Below are positions 1 through 7,913 of a DNA stretch of 64,000 nt, in pieces (the stretch's first letter is position 1; every line of letters starts with the position of its first letter). Origin of the DNA: Pseudomonadota bacterium (lineage in GTDB: Archaea > Thermoplasmatota > SW-10-69-26 > JACQPN01 > JAJPHT01); assembly GCA_021325135.1 (NCBI GenBank), contig JAJPHT010000051.1, forward strand, positions 1 to 64,000, in the 5' to 3' direction. Under the pieces are notes generated by a model. It was not told the origin of the DNA and searched no databases. It worked only from the letters and a program-made list of their open reading frames with translations. The translations under genes were made by a program, and so were the position numbers.

Positions 1-2
1 GC

Positions 3-380
3 GCTGCGGATCGTGAGGCTGAAGCGCATCCCGCGCTCCACGGGGCACGCTCTCGTCCCAAGGCCGACGCCGCGGACGATGACCTGCGCGTCGCTCCACT
101 GGAGCACGCGGAGGTTGCAGGCGCTGTTCGCATCGGACGCGATCCAGGGCGCCACGTTGGCATCGCCGCTCGTGCCAAGGCTGACCAAGGGCTGGGTCCC
201 CGGCCCAGGATAGCTCGCGCCGAAGCCGCCGCCCGTCACGAGGAGGAGCGGGTTGGCCTGGAACCCCATGGGCGTGACGAGGCTGACGGTCACCGTTCCC
301 TGCGCAGCTGCGGGCGGAAGGAGAGGCGCCACGAGCGTGAGTACAATGACGGTGGCGACGAACGATCCACGGCTGGACAA
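3..380 (-). CDS. secreted protein, partial (C-terminus beyond window)
   Basis: On the minus strand a reading frame starts at a TTG (378-380) and stays open to the window edge, about 126 codons. The first ~28 residues form a signal peptide: a short polar start, a hydrophobic stretch (VATVIVLTLVAPLLPP) and an Ala-rich cleavage site ending AAAQG. The mature part has Gly-rich beta-type sequence with TGGGFGASY and a later WSDAQVIVRGVG, which recalls IPT/TIG immunoglobulin-like domains; that assignment is inference. A TATA-like box sits about 40 bases upstream. The protein is truncated by the window, so its full size is unknown. Confidence 0.55.
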   Translation of the reverse strand, partial: MSSRGSFVATVIVLTLVAPLLPPAAAQGTVTVSLVTPMGFQANPLLLVTGGGFGASYPGPGTQPLVSLGTSGDANVAPWIASDANSACNLRVLQWSDAQVIVRGVGLGTRACPVERGMRFSLTIRS

Positions 381-418
381 GGCTACAGCCCCGCTGCGGC
401 GGAAGGTGGGCGGGTCTG

Positions 419-425
419 CTATAAC
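419..425 (-). promoter_or_regulatory. TATA-like box for the secreted protein
   Basis: On the minus strand this reads GTTATAG, preceded by a GC-rich stretch, about 40 bases before the TTG start at 380. It is the only AT-rich patch in the vicinity. Positions 381-687 (about 300 bases) otherwise show no convincing gene; they hold this promoter and, at the far end, the first copy of the recurring motif. Confidence 0.4.
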
Positions 426-659
426 GGTTCGGACGCACGTCGTGTTGGTCTATGCGGATTCTCCTCGCGCACGGAGAACCTTGAGGGCGAATCGCCAGGG
501 CGAGGCGTGGTCCCGTATCAAGGGTACGCATACGGAAGGGTGGCCCTCTCACCGAAAGAAAAACTCCTTCGCTCCGTCATGAGCCGCGCCTCTCAAGGCG
601 CAACTCTCCCTCCTCCATGACCCAATCCTCGGGCACGAGCATGCCCGCAGGTTTTCAAA

Positions 660-672
660 TTGGACCAAGCCC
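660..672 (+). promoter_or_regulatory. recurring motif copy 1 (TTGGACCAAGCCC)
   Basis: The sequence TTGGACCAAGCCC lies 15 bases before the ATG at 688. It contains the palindrome TTGG-A-CCAA followed by GCCC and is one of a family of near-identical sites upstream of genes in 1-24 kb. Confidence 0.6.
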
Positions 673-687
673 CGCCTTAGAACACTC

Positions 688-765
688 ATGTCGCACAGCA
701 AAGCTCTGAATCTCAGTCCTTCCCGCACATTCGTCACGGCGTCCAGCCCAGAGGTGTCTGAATGA
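688..765 (+). CDS. leader micro-ORF (25 aa)
   Basis: This short frame begins at the ATG placed 15 bases after a perfect copy of the recurring motif and ends in a TGA that overlaps the ATG of the next gene (ATGA at 762-765). The 25-residue product is Ser/Pro rich with no recognisable domain. Spacing and overlap suggest either translational coupling to the downstream gene or a real small protein. A similar leader precedes the gene at 8024. Confidence 0.4.
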   Translation: MSHSKALNLSPSRTFVTASSPEVSE

Positions 766-1316
766 TTGCACAAGAGCCCATCGTCTTGACGCTGATCGGC
801 AAGACCCATGCCTTGGACGACGAGGGCGGAGTCTATGCCGGAACCCACGTCACAATCCACCTGACGCACGCATGGGCGGACGCGCTTCTCGACACCATGC
901 GTCGCTGCGCGAGCCTTGCCACGTGGCCTCTCCTGGCGAAGAACGCGCACGCCGCCCGCCTCCACGACATCCGCATCTGGAATCCCATCAGACTCCAGCC
1001 CTGGACGTGCGACGAGGAGGCCGATTGGGACGCCGCGACACGGCCAGCGTTCGAGGGCCTCGACCTCCTCGGCCAAGCGTGGAGCGCGGAGACCGACGCC
1101 TGGTTCCTTCTGCCCGGTGAGGTGCCCATCCTCGAAGACGCTGCCTCGCGCGACGAATTCGCTTACGCGAGCGAGCTGGAATTCCTCCACGTGAGCCCCG
1201 AGGACGCTGCGTGGCGCTTCAACGTGAAGCATACGAGCGTCGTGATCCAGACTCCCGACCTCACGCTGCGCACTCTCGAAGACGCCCTTAGGCGCCTCGA
1301 TCCATCCAGCCCCTAG
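762..1316 (+). CDS. hypothetical protein (184 aa)
   Basis: I do not recognise this protein. It is soluble (no signal peptide or membrane segment), acidic and Trp-rich, with alternating strand/helix character and a C-terminal segment (about residues 150-180) that looks like two strands and a helix. Its ATG overlaps the stop of the 25-codon leader by ATGA, so it is probably the second gene of a two-gene transcript started at the motif at 660. The next motif copy begins 75 bases after its stop. Confidence 0.6.
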   Translation: MIAQEPIVLTLIGKTHALDDEGGVYAGTHVTIHLTHAWADALLDTMRRCASLATWPLLAKNAHAARLHDIRIWNPIRLQPWTCDEEADWDAATRPAFEGLDLLGQAWSAETDAWFLLPGEVPILEDAASRDEFAYASELEFLHVSPEDAAWRFNVKHTSVVIQTPDLTLRTLEDALRRLDPSSP

Positions 1317-1390
1317 GCACTCCTGGACACCAAACCGCAGACGGGGCCGAACGTTCGTCCGCACGATCGCGCCTCATCCTCGCGCCCCCC

Positions 1391-1403
1391 TTGGACCAAG
1401 CCC
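1391..1403 (+). promoter_or_regulatory. recurring motif copy 2 (TTGGACCAAGCCC)
   Basis: A perfect copy of the motif, 14 bases before the ATG at 1418. Its TTG could be read as an in-frame start, but the constant motif-to-ATG spacing elsewhere argues that 1418 is the real start. Confidence 0.6.
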
Positions 1404-1417
1404 ACAGCCTTGAAGCC

Positions 1418-2176
1418 ATGTTGAAACTCCATTCACCGAGCGCAAGCAAGCGAACCTCCGCGTTGTCTGCGAAGCAGAAACCGCGACCGAAATCATGGCT
1501 GACCCTCGGCAACGCCAAAGTTGGTGCGTGGACACCCACGTTCAATCTCCTGCCTGGCGATCCCGCGGAGGTGGCGGGGGGGACGTGCCCAGGCGCGTCT
1601 GCCTGGTGCGGCCAAAGATGTTACGCCCGTAGAGGCCGCCAAGCCTGGCCCAGTGTACGCAACCGCTACGCCTCCAACTTCCAACGCATCCAAGAGGAAG
1701 GTCTCGATGCCTTTGTCAAGGGCGTCGTCGCGGAGATTCGCGGACGGGCGGTTGGCATCGTCCGCCTTCACGCCGCGGGAGACTTCTTCGGCGAGGCGTA
1801 CGCGGACGCTTGGGTGCGCATTGTGCGGGCCTGCCCGCACACGCGCTTCTGGGCGTACACGCGCTCGTACCGCGTCCCCGCTCTCCTCCCCCATTTGGAA
1901 CGCCTACACGCGCTGCCCAACATGCAGCTCTTCGCCAGCATCGATCCCAGTATGCCGATCGTGAACCCCGATGCGCAAGACCTGGCGGCTCGCTACGGCG
2001 CGCCCCTCGGCTGGCGCGTCGCCTTGCTGACCACCCAGATCGAGCCGGGCACGAGCCCCCTGGTCTGCCCCCAGCAGGTCGGGAAGATGCCATCCTGCGC
2101 CGCCTGCCAGTTCTGCTTCTCCCGCACACCCGGCGAGAGCGAGACGCAAGGCCACGTCGCCTTCATCCCCCACTGA
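1418..2176 (+). CDS. Gp88-like phage protein (Cys-rich, 252 aa)
   Basis: It resembles the 'gene product 88' family of phages. An N-terminal LGNAKVGAW-type motif is followed by a cluster of cysteines in a CPGA...WCGQRCYAR context (about residues 58-75), and a second cluster CAACQFC lies near the C-terminus. The middle has an (H/D)-rich segment including RLHAAGDFF. The family's biochemical role is not established; the conserved cysteines suggest metal or Fe-S binding. The start at 1418 is chosen over the TTG at 1391 because that TTG is the first base of the regulatory motif. A PAPS-reductase-like gene follows 23 bases downstream with its own motif copy. Confidence 0.7.
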   Translation: MLKLHSPSASKRTSALSAKQKPRPKSWLTLGNAKVGAWTPTFNLLPGDPAEVAGGTCPGASAWCGQRCYARRGRQAWPSVRNRYASNFQRIQEEGLDAFVKGVVAEIRGRAVGIVRLHAAGDFFGEAYADAWVRIVRACPHTRFWAYTRSYRVPALLPHLERLHALPNMQLFASIDPSMPIVNPDAQDLAARYGAPLGWRVALLTTQIEPGTSPLVCPQQVGKMPSCAACQFCFSRTPGESETQGHVAFIPH

Positions 2177-2185
2177 ACAACGCCC
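2174..2185 (+). promoter_or_regulatory. recurring motif copy 3 (TGAACAACGCCC variant)
   Basis: The variant TGAACAACGCCC overlaps the stop codon of the Gp88-like gene and sits 14 bases before the ATG at 2200, the same spacing as the other copies. Confidence 0.5.
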
Positions 2186-2199
2186 TTCAGCTTCTTCTC

Positions 2200-3261
2200 A
2201 TGCCACAGACGACCCTGGAGAGCTACGCCTCTCCTCCAAAACGCAATCTCCGCCCAGAACCAAGGCTGACCGTCTTGAGTTTCGGAGCAGGTCAGGACTC
2301 CACCGCGATGCTCTACCTCTACCGCTACGACGATGCCTGGCGCGCCCGCTGGGCACCACGGGACTTCCTCGTCGTGTTCAGCGACACCGGAGACGAGCAC
2401 CCCGAGACGTACGCCCACATCGAGCGCACGCGCGCCTGGTGCGCCAAGGAGAACATCGCGTTCGAGACCATCACGAAAGACCGAGGGTATCACGCACCCT
2501 CCTGGAGGGACCTCATCACTCACTACCGCGAGTACGAGACGGTCCAAGTCCACGGCTTCTCCGGCGCGTGCACGCAGCAGCTCAAGATCGCGCCCATCTA
2601 CAAGTTTCTCGACGACTGGATCGGCCAGACCTACGGGTATCCCAGCGGCCAGAAGCGGGCCATCCACGCCTTCGGCCGGGAGCATGGGAAGATCCGCGTC
2701 CTCTTGGGCATGGCCGCCAAGGAGACAAAGCGCGTCCCTTACGAGAAGCGGAAGCCCGAACACCAGACGCTCGCCCTCACGCGGGGCCGGGCCAAGAAAC
2801 CCCTCACCCCGCAGGAGCGCGCCGCGCGAAACAACCCGAGCCTGTGGGGCTACTGGATCGACCAGTGCTTCCCGCTCTACGAGGAGGATATCGACCGCGC
2901 GGGCGCCCAGGCCATCATCAAGCGGTACGGCTGCGAGGTTCCCCCTCCTTCGAACTGCATGCGCTGCCACTACCAGAGTCCCATCGAACTGGTCTGGCTC
3001 TGGCGCTTCCATCCCGACAAGTTCCACGAATGGGAGCAGCTTGAGGAGGCGAAGATCCAGCGCGATGCCGCGGGCCGCCCCGACCGCGAGGGCGGGCTGC
3101 GCGTCATCCCACTCGCGGAGTTCCATGGCGTGTACGGCCACAAGCGATTGCGCGAACGACTCAACGAAGCCCTCGCGCAGCACGGCCACATGACCGACGC
3201 GGAGCTTCACGAGTACAAAATGAGCCACGGCCATTGCACCATGACCAACTGGGGCGGATGA
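2200..3261 (+). CDS. PAPS reductase-like PP-loop ATPase superfamily protein
   Basis: The N-terminus carries a PP-loop nucleotide-binding motif, SFGAGQDSTA (about residues 27-36), as in the phosphoadenosine phosphosulfate reductase/adenine nucleotide alpha-hydrolase fold. Downstream are an ACTQQLKIAPI segment (a Cys before a Lys-Ile-Pro, usual in phage 'PAPS reductase' proteins) and a CMRC pair near residue 260. These proteins are common in phages and in DNA-modification loci (the related DndC acts in phosphorothioation), but no dnd partner is visible here. A cytoplasmic enzyme is likely; its substrate is unknown. The stop lies 4 bases from the stop of the convergent metalloprotease-like gene. 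Confidence 0.75.
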   Translation: MPQTTLESYASPPKRNLRPEPRLTVLSFGAGQDSTAMLYLYRYDDAWRARWAPRDFLVVFSDTGDEHPETYAHIERTRAWCAKENIAFETITKDRGYHAPSWRDLITHYREYETVQVHGFSGACTQQLKIAPIYKFLDDWIGQTYGYPSGQKRAIHAFGREHGKIRVLLGMAAKETKRVPYEKRKPEHQTLALTRGRAKKPLTPQERAARNNPSLWGYWIDQCFPLYEEDIDRAGAQAIIKRYGCEVPPPSNCMRCHYQSPIELVWLWRFHPDKFHEWEQLEEAKIQRDAAGRPDREGGLRVIPLAEFHGVYGHKRLRERLNEALAQHGHMTDAELHEYKMSHGHCTMTNWGG

Positions 3262-3264
3262 CGC

Positions 3265-4020
3265 CTAACCGCCCGGGGTTGTGGACGTCGGGTCGTCCTG
3301 GTGATGATCATGGCGCCGCGCCTCCTCGGGCGAGGTGCCAAGGAGACGGGACAGATTCTCGTAGAATCCCCGTCCATGGGCGTTCCCGTAGCCTCGGCGC
3401 TTGTGCGAGCGGCTCAGGTGGCTGACTTCGTGCGCCATCAAGCGCGCGGGCTCGGTGACCGGATGCCGCCGCATGAGGTGGTCCACGTAGGAGCGCGACA
3501 CGCAGATGTCTCCCCGATGGTGGACCCAGCGCCTGCGCTTCAAGTGGACCAGTTCGCCCTTGATGCGACGCCAGCCCGGCGCGTAACCGACCGGGTGGGT
3601 GTGCACGTGGGCGCGCACGACTCGCGCGCACGCGCCCGGCGTGCCCGCCCAACGCACGGTCGGACGCACGACGCCAAGCGTCGTCGCGAAAGCTTCGGCC
3701 TCCCGTTGGAGGCGTGCCAAGAGCGCGGCCTCGTCCGCCTCCGCAGTCTCCCTCGTCTGCTCCTCCAACGCTTGGAAAAGCGTGGCAGGCTCGTGCACGG
3801 GTTCAGGCGGGGGCTCGGCGGCGCGGCGTTCCACGACGCGCCGGAGCGCGCGAGCGCTGCGCTCATGCCTCTTCATGAGCGTCGTGAGACGCTTGATCTT
3901 CGTAGCCAACTCTCGAACTTTCGTCTCAGCGAGAGCAAGGCGTTCCTCGGGAGTCTTCTTTGCGGCGCGGCGCTGCTTGGGCGTTGATATCACCGTGAAC
4001 GTAACGCCTTGCGAGGACAT
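3265..4020 (-). CDS. coiled-coil/SprT-like zinc metallopeptidase-domain protein
   Basis: The C-terminal third has a zincin motif: HEVSH at residues 197-201 and a third candidate ligand His215 in NAHGRGF, the arrangement of SprT/WLM-type metallopeptidases. Residues 15-115 are a charged, probably coiled-coil region rich in Lys, Arg and Glu. The tail is His/Thr/Pro rich. SprT-like proteases cleave DNA-protein crosslinks in other systems; a role here is inference. It is one of the few minus-strand genes in this region and is flanked by plus-strand units on both sides. Confidence 0.65.
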   Translation of the reverse strand: MSSQGVTFTVISTPKQRRAAKKTPEERLALAETKVRELATKIKRLTTLMKRHERSARALRRVVERRAAEPPPEPVHEPATLFQALEEQTRETAEADEAALLARLQREAEAFATTLGVVRPTVRWAGTPGACARVVRAHVHTHPVGYAPGWRRIKGELVHLKRRRWVHHRGDICVSRSYVDHLMRRHPVTEPARLMAHEVSHLSRSHKRRGYGNAHGRGFYENLSRLLGTSPEEARRHDHHQDDPTSTTPGG

Positions 4021-4136
4021 CTTTCCGTCGGCACGAGCGCGTTTGAGCGCATCGCAACAGTTGAAGCGATGAACACGCGGCGTGATATCACCAGCGCACG
4101 CTCATCGAACTTGAACTTGTTGTGGACACCTCGCGC

Positions 4137-4149
4137 TTGGACCAAGCCC
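4137..4149 (+). promoter_or_regulatory. recurring motif copy 4 (TTGGACCAAGCCC)
   Basis: A perfect copy, 15 bases before the ATG at 4165 of a small zinc-ribbon gene. It lies in the divergent gap between the minus-strand metalloprotease-like gene and the plus-strand operon. Confidence 0.6.
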
Positions 4150-4164
4150 TTCTGCGTTGCTTGA

Positions 4165-4338
4165 ATGAACGATCCATTTGTCTGCATTCGATGTGGAAAG
4201 CCTGCCTACGGCTTCCCCACCCAGGCGGTGTGCCGCGCATGCCGCGGCGCTCCCCGGTCGCCCCCCCGAGTGCTGCGGCCCGATCCCGACGAGTTCCTCC
4301 CCGACCTCCCTGAAGTCCCGATGCCGGAGGCGACATGA
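4165..4338 (+). CDS. small zinc-ribbon protein (57 aa)
   Basis: This 57-residue protein has two CxxC knuckles 12 residues apart (CIRC at 7-10 and CRAC at 23-26), the pattern of a minimal zinc ribbon, followed by a Pro/Asp-rich tail. Its stop overlaps the next ATG (ATGA at 4335-4338). The motif at 4137 precedes its ATG by the standard spacing, which supports it as a real gene and first member of the 4165-6089 operon. Confidence 0.6.
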   Translation: MNDPFVCIRCGKPAYGFPTQAVCRACRGAPRSPPRVLRPDPDEFLPDLPEVPMPEAT

Positions 4339-4739
4339 GGCCACCCAACCCCATCACGGCCCAGCAGAGCGCGGCCATCGACGATCTTCTCGAGGCCTCC
4401 GACGAAGTCGCACGCCTGCTGGACGTCTCCCTCCCCGACCTCATGCCGGCCATCCGGCGCCGCCTGGAGCGTCGGCCGCGTCTCATCTCACGCGAGGAGT
4501 TCGTCGAGCGCCTGCGCACCAACCGCTCGCTCCACGAGCAGGCCACCGAAACGCTGCGCGACCTGAGCCTCGCCTTCGAGCTGCGTGCGGAGGAGCACGA
4601 GGACGCACTCCTGCGCGCCTTGGGCCACGACACCACGGCGCTGGCCAACCTGCGGGAAGAAGCCCACCAATTCCACGCCGCCCTGGCGCGCAGACGAGCC
4701 GACCTCCGCCTGAGCCCGGTCAGGAGCCCGGAGGGATGA
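4335..4739 (+). CDS. hypothetical helical protein (134 aa)
   Basis: No family recognised. It is almost entirely alpha-helical by composition, with Leu/Glu/Arg-rich segments and likely coiled coil over residues 70-125. It begins at an ATGA overlap with the zinc-ribbon gene and ends 4 bases before the GTG of the DpdA-like gene, so it is translated as part of that operon. It could be a partner or adaptor for the transglycosylase-like enzyme; that is inference from position only. Confidence 0.6.
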   Translation: MRPPNPITAQQSAAIDDLLEASDEVARLLDVSLPDLMPAIRRRLERRPRLISREEFVERLRTNRSLHEQATETLRDLSLAFELRAEEHEDALLRALGHDTTALANLREEAHQFHAALARRRADLRLSPVRSPEG

Positions 4740-4743
4740 GCGC

Positions 4744-5655
4744 GTGGCCCGCCTGCGTCGGCGCCCCTTCATCGTCTACGCCGGCAGCGTCGCCGGCCTC
4801 CACGCCCTCCGGGAGCTCATCAAGTTCCAGATGGGGCGCTTGATCGCCGCCACCGCCTGGAAGAACCCGGAGCCTCGCATTCCGTGGTGCTTCGACAACG
4901 GTGCCTACCACGCCTACAGGAAGGCCCTGCGCACGGGCAAGACACCCGTGTTCCCCGAGCGCGAGTTCACCCAATGCCTCTGGGACGAGACGGTGGGGGT
5001 GGGCAAGATCGAGATGGGCCTCTGGGGCGCCACGTTGCGCAGTGTCAAGAACCCCCGCCGCAAGCCCCTCAACACGGGCTTCGCCTCCTGGCCCGACTTC
5101 GGCGTCTGCCCCGACATCGTCATGGGCGGTCGGGAGAGTCTCCACTTCAGCCTCGGCTGGATCGACCGCCTTCCGCGCCAGATCCCATGGCTCTTCGCGG
5201 CCCAAGACGGCATGAGCCTGCGCGACATCGCCTACGCCTGGGAATATGCCCTGGAACTGGAGTGCCCCTTCTCGGGCATCTTCGTGGGCGGCAGCGACGC
5301 CTTCAAGGACGAGATGACGCCCAGCCTGGTGCGCTTCGTGGCGCGCCGGGCCAACGACTACGAGCCCGATCCCTACTGCCACGTGGGTCGGGTCAGCCGT
5401 GTCGAGCGGATTGCCTGGGCCATACGCGTGGGCGCCACGAGCGTCGACAGCAGCGCCTTCGGCCGCGCCCACACCTACCAGCGGGCCCAAGAAGCACGCA
5501 ACCTCGTCCGCGTCCAACGCCACCTGGCGGACCGCGTCACGTTCGAGGAGGATCTCCTCTCCCAGGAGCCCTCGCCCCGATTCGTGAGCCGCAAGCGGCG
5601 CAGGATTCAGCCGACACGGACCCGTGGAAGAAGCCTCCCAGGAACCCCCAGATGA
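4744..5655 (+). CDS. DpdA-like (TGT-fold) deazapurine DNA-modification candidate
   Basis: The sequence matches the pattern of the phage transglycosylase-like proteins related to DpdA/TGT: PWCFDNGAY (about residues 47-55), a C-P-D-I-V segment (about 122), AAQDG (about 151), GIFVGGS followed by a Lys (about 178-186), and a terminal HVGRVSRVER...GATSVDSSAF block (about 213-240). DpdA enzymes replace guanine in DNA with preQ0-type 7-deazaguanines. Start is GTG 4744, just after the upstream stop. No queC/D/E or folE is visible; an archaeal host making archaeosine could supply preQ0. The catalytic residues were not verified, so a TGT-fold protein of other function remains possible. Confidence 0.6.
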   Translation: MARLRRRPFIVYAGSVAGLHALRELIKFQMGRLIAATAWKNPEPRIPWCFDNGAYHAYRKALRTGKTPVFPEREFTQCLWDETVGVGKIEMGLWGATLRSVKNPRRKPLNTGFASWPDFGVCPDIVMGGRESLHFSLGWIDRLPRQIPWLFAAQDGMSLRDIAYAWEYALELECPFSGIFVGGSDAFKDEMTPSLVRFVARRANDYEPDPYCHVGRVSRVERIAWAIRVGATSVDSSAFGRAHTYQRAQEARNLVRVQRHLADRVTFEEDLLSQEPSPRFVSRKRRRIQPTRTRGRSLPGTPR

Positions 5656-6089
5656 CAGAATGGATCAGCGACATCGTATTCTCCTTTGACCAAAACCGAC
5701 GCATCACGAGCGTGCCCTGCCCAGATTGTCCCAGCCGGGAGGGAGAGGTGTGCGTCGGTGTCCCTCAGGGATCTCACCACTTCCGCCGCGTCCAGGCCGC
5801 CGGCGTCCCCACGCCCATCGACGTGGGCCTCTCGGCCTACCTCGACGAAGCCCAGGCCAAGGCGGCCGCCCTCCTGACGCACCCCCCAGCCGCGCTGGCC
5901 GCGGACCTGCGCGCAGGCTACCTCGACGTGCTCGCTCGGGCCTTGGCTCTCCTGGCCGTCTTGGAGCGGAGCGGGCGACGCGACATCCTCGACACAGAAC
6001 CCATGGACATGCTCAGCGAGGCCTTGGAGGAAACGGCGTTCCTGATCCTCGTGGCCCACCACATGGCGGCACGCGACTCCCCCTCATAG
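5652..6089 (+). CDS. phage-type zinc-binding protein (145 aa)
   Basis: Near the N-terminus it has CPDC, then a third Cys (about residue 33), a Gly, and a His-His-x-x-Arg; this CxxC-x(5-6)-C-x(n)-H-x2-R pattern is the one repeated in the 700-residue protein at 13411 and in phage zinc-binding domains. The rest is helical, Ala/Leu rich. Its ATG overlaps the stop of the DpdA-like gene (ATGA at 5652-5655), making it the last member of that operon. Function unknown; nucleic-acid or protein binding through zinc is the simplest guess. Confidence 0.55.
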   Translation: MTEWISDIVFSFDQNRRITSVPCPDCPSREGEVCVGVPQGSHHFRRVQAAGVPTPIDVGLSAYLDEAQAKAAALLTHPPAALAADLRAGYLDVLARALALLAVLERSGRRDILDTEPMDMLSEALEETAFLILVAHHMAARDSPS

Positions 6090-6124
6090 ACTGCGCACCC
6101 CGAGAGCACGTTGGAACCGCCAGT

Positions 6125-6138
6125 CTGAACCAAGTCCC
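6125..6138 (+). promoter_or_regulatory. recurring motif copy 5 (CTGAACCAAGTCCC)
   Basis: The variant CTGAACCAAGTCCC, 13 bases before the ATG at 6152, shows the CTGAA form of the 5' half. Confidence 0.55.
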
Positions 6139-6151
6139 GACAGAGAAAACC

Positions 6152-6748
6152 ATGAGCCACCAGACCGAGACCATTCTGCACTCCCCCTACGAGACGCCCT
6201 ATGAGGACGCCTGCTTCTACCCAGCCGGAATCCTGGCCACGATCCGAGGCCCCAAGGGCAGCTTTGACATCGAAGCCCAAGGAGAACTCCGCGTCCTCAA
6301 CCACGAAACGGGCCAGGAGATCCGAGACTCGGACGAACTCCGCCGCGCGTTCCCCACGGGTCGTCTCCCGGACGAGACTGGCGAGGAGACGCCCTGGGAG
6401 GTCTCCTCCAACCGCTGGTGGGCCCTGATCCATCCCAACGACCCCTGTGGTGAACTCGACGACGTCTGCGACAGCTTCCACGGTGCCCTTGAGGCCGCCT
6501 TGGAGGCCGCGGGAGTGCCCTCCATGCCCTTTGACGAATTCGTCCAGCGCGATGGAGATGCCTGCCCGCACTGCTGGCTCAATCTCTCTGGCCGCGAATC
6601 CGCCAGCTTCGTCGAGGCCAGCCCCGGCAGCGTCCAGCGCGTCGGCACGTGCCCTGCCTGCAGAACGAGCTGGACCGAGCTGTGGAACCTCCGGGGCTAC
6701 GCCATCCTGACGCCCCAGCCGGAACCCACGCCCACCTCAAACGCATAG
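6152..6748 (+). CDS. hypothetical protein with C-terminal zinc ribbon (198 aa)
   Basis: No family recognised. It is acidic (many Glu/Asp), with a Trp-Trp pair near residue 89 and, toward the C-terminus, CPHC (about 147-150) and CPAC (about 174-177), a likely zinc ribbon. The start is the ATG 13 bases after the motif at 6125; the frame is open much further upstream, but that part overlaps the previous gene and has no coding character. Confidence 0.55.
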   Translation: MSHQTETILHSPYETPYEDACFYPAGILATIRGPKGSFDIEAQGELRVLNHETGQEIRDSDELRRAFPTGRLPDETGEETPWEVSSNRWWALIHPNDPCGELDDVCDSFHGALEAALEAAGVPSMPFDEFVQRDGDACPHCWLNLSGRESASFVEASPGSVQRVGTCPACRTSWTELWNLRGYAILTPQPEPTPTSNA

Positions 6749-6800
6749 GCCCGTCGGCACGACGCCTTCTTGGGGTCCCACCCCCTTGCAGAGGCCAGGC

Positions 6801-7388
6801 ATGACGGCGCCGCCACCCTCCTCGAGGAACACCCCCTCCGCTGAGGGGAAGGCCCGGTGGCCCACGCCCCAAGCGCTGGGCCGGATCCGAGTCCCAGCAG
6901 ACGTCCAGGAGGCTTGGCGCAGCATTCCTGAAGTGGCATGTAAGGGGCTCTGCCAGGCTTCCTGCCGGGCCTGGAGCGCGACCCAAGCCGAGGGCCGCAT
7001 CTTGGAGAGCGCCGTAGGCCCGGTCCAAGTCGAGGGCCCAACATGCCCCTTCTTGACCACAAAGGGGCGCTGCGGAGTTTACCGCCTGCGCCCCCTCGTG
7101 TGCCGCGCCTTCGGCGCAGTCCCGAGCCTTCCTTGCCCACACGGATGCGAGCCAAAAGACGGCATGCTGCTCTCGGATTTTGCCTTCTACGAGATCCACG
7201 CGCGCCTTGCTGGGAAGGGACCCAAGTATTCTCCCTGGGCCAGCGACGCTTGCCTTGCCTGTGGAGGCGCTTTGGACGCCGAGGCGCGGCAACGGGGCGA
7301 CCTGGAATGCGGGACGTGCCTCCTGAGGAACTTGGCCCAACGCGCGCCCGTCCTCTGGCAGCAACAAGAGGCCATGAACCTCGACTGA
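6801..7388 (+). CDS. YkgJ-type Cys-cluster (CxxxCxxxC) protein
   Basis: The protein has the cysteine array of the YkgJ/UPF0153 zinc- or iron-chelating family: C47, C51, C55, then C82, C91 and C101 followed by FGAVP, and C112/C116. An additional CLAC and CGTC pair near the C-terminus suggests an extra ribbon. The family's role is not settled. ATG 6801 is preferred; a TTG 15 bases upstream is also in frame. No clear recurring-motif copy precedes it. Confidence 0.6.
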   Translation: MTAPPPSSRNTPSAEGKARWPTPQALGRIRVPADVQEAWRSIPEVACKGLCQASCRAWSATQAEGRILESAVGPVQVEGPTCPFLTTKGRCGVYRLRPLVCRAFGAVPSLPCPHGCEPKDGMLLSDFAFYEIHARLAGKGPKYSPWASDACLACGGALDAEARQRGDLECGTCLLRNLAQRAPVLWQQQEAMNLD

Positions 7389-7410
7389 GCCAGCGGTCCC
7401 CGCCCTCAGG

Positions 7411-7692
7411 CTACGCGCTTGCCTCGCGGGCGCGCAGTCGGGCCGCGAAGGCGTCTAGGTCGTGCTCCCGGGCGAGCTTGACCCGGATCGTCTCGACGAG
7501 CGCCTCCACTTGCGGCCTGGTGAACACGAAGCTCACGCCCGTGTTCCCCGTCGTCGATTCGAGGAGCCAGTCCTCGCCATCCCGGCGCAGGACGATTCCT
7601 TCGGCGATCTCGACCTCCGCATTGACGAAGCGAATGTCGGCCATCATCCGCGCATCCTCTTCAGGCGTCAGGTCTCTTGCAGGTTCAACCAT
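7411..7692 (-). CDS. hypothetical protein (93 aa)
   Basis: A minus-strand 93-residue protein with no recognised domain. The N-terminal half contains beta-type sequence (EVEIAEGIVLRRDGEDWLLE) and the C-terminal half is helical. It converges on the YkgJ-like gene. Coding character (GC-biased third positions, no rare clusters) supports it moderately. Confidence 0.45.
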   Translation of the reverse strand: MVEPARDLTPEEDARMMADIRFVNAEVEIAEGIVLRRDGEDWLLESTTGNTGVSFVFTRPQVEALVETIRVKLAREHDLDAFAARLRAREASA

Positions 7693-7913
7693 GCGCTCCT
7701 CGTGACCAGGAGGTATCTTGAGAGTGCCGGTGGCCCCTCCCTCGAACCGCCGGAGGGCTCAAGACCCCCACCACTGCAGCGCTGCGCCCGCGCTCGCCCA
7801 CCATTCGCCGAGGCCGCGTCTAAGCCTTCGGCACTCGCCCCTTCCCGCCGCAACAGCGCTCCTGCGATGAGAGAGCTGGCGCTGCACGTGTCCGAAGACT
7901 CCTGTTGACAACC

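Noticed and set aside
549-1364. A 271-codon minus-strand frame
   Set aside because: It overlaps the plus-strand gene at 762, which has a motif-positioned leader and ATGA coupling; the minus frame looks like GC-rich shadow.
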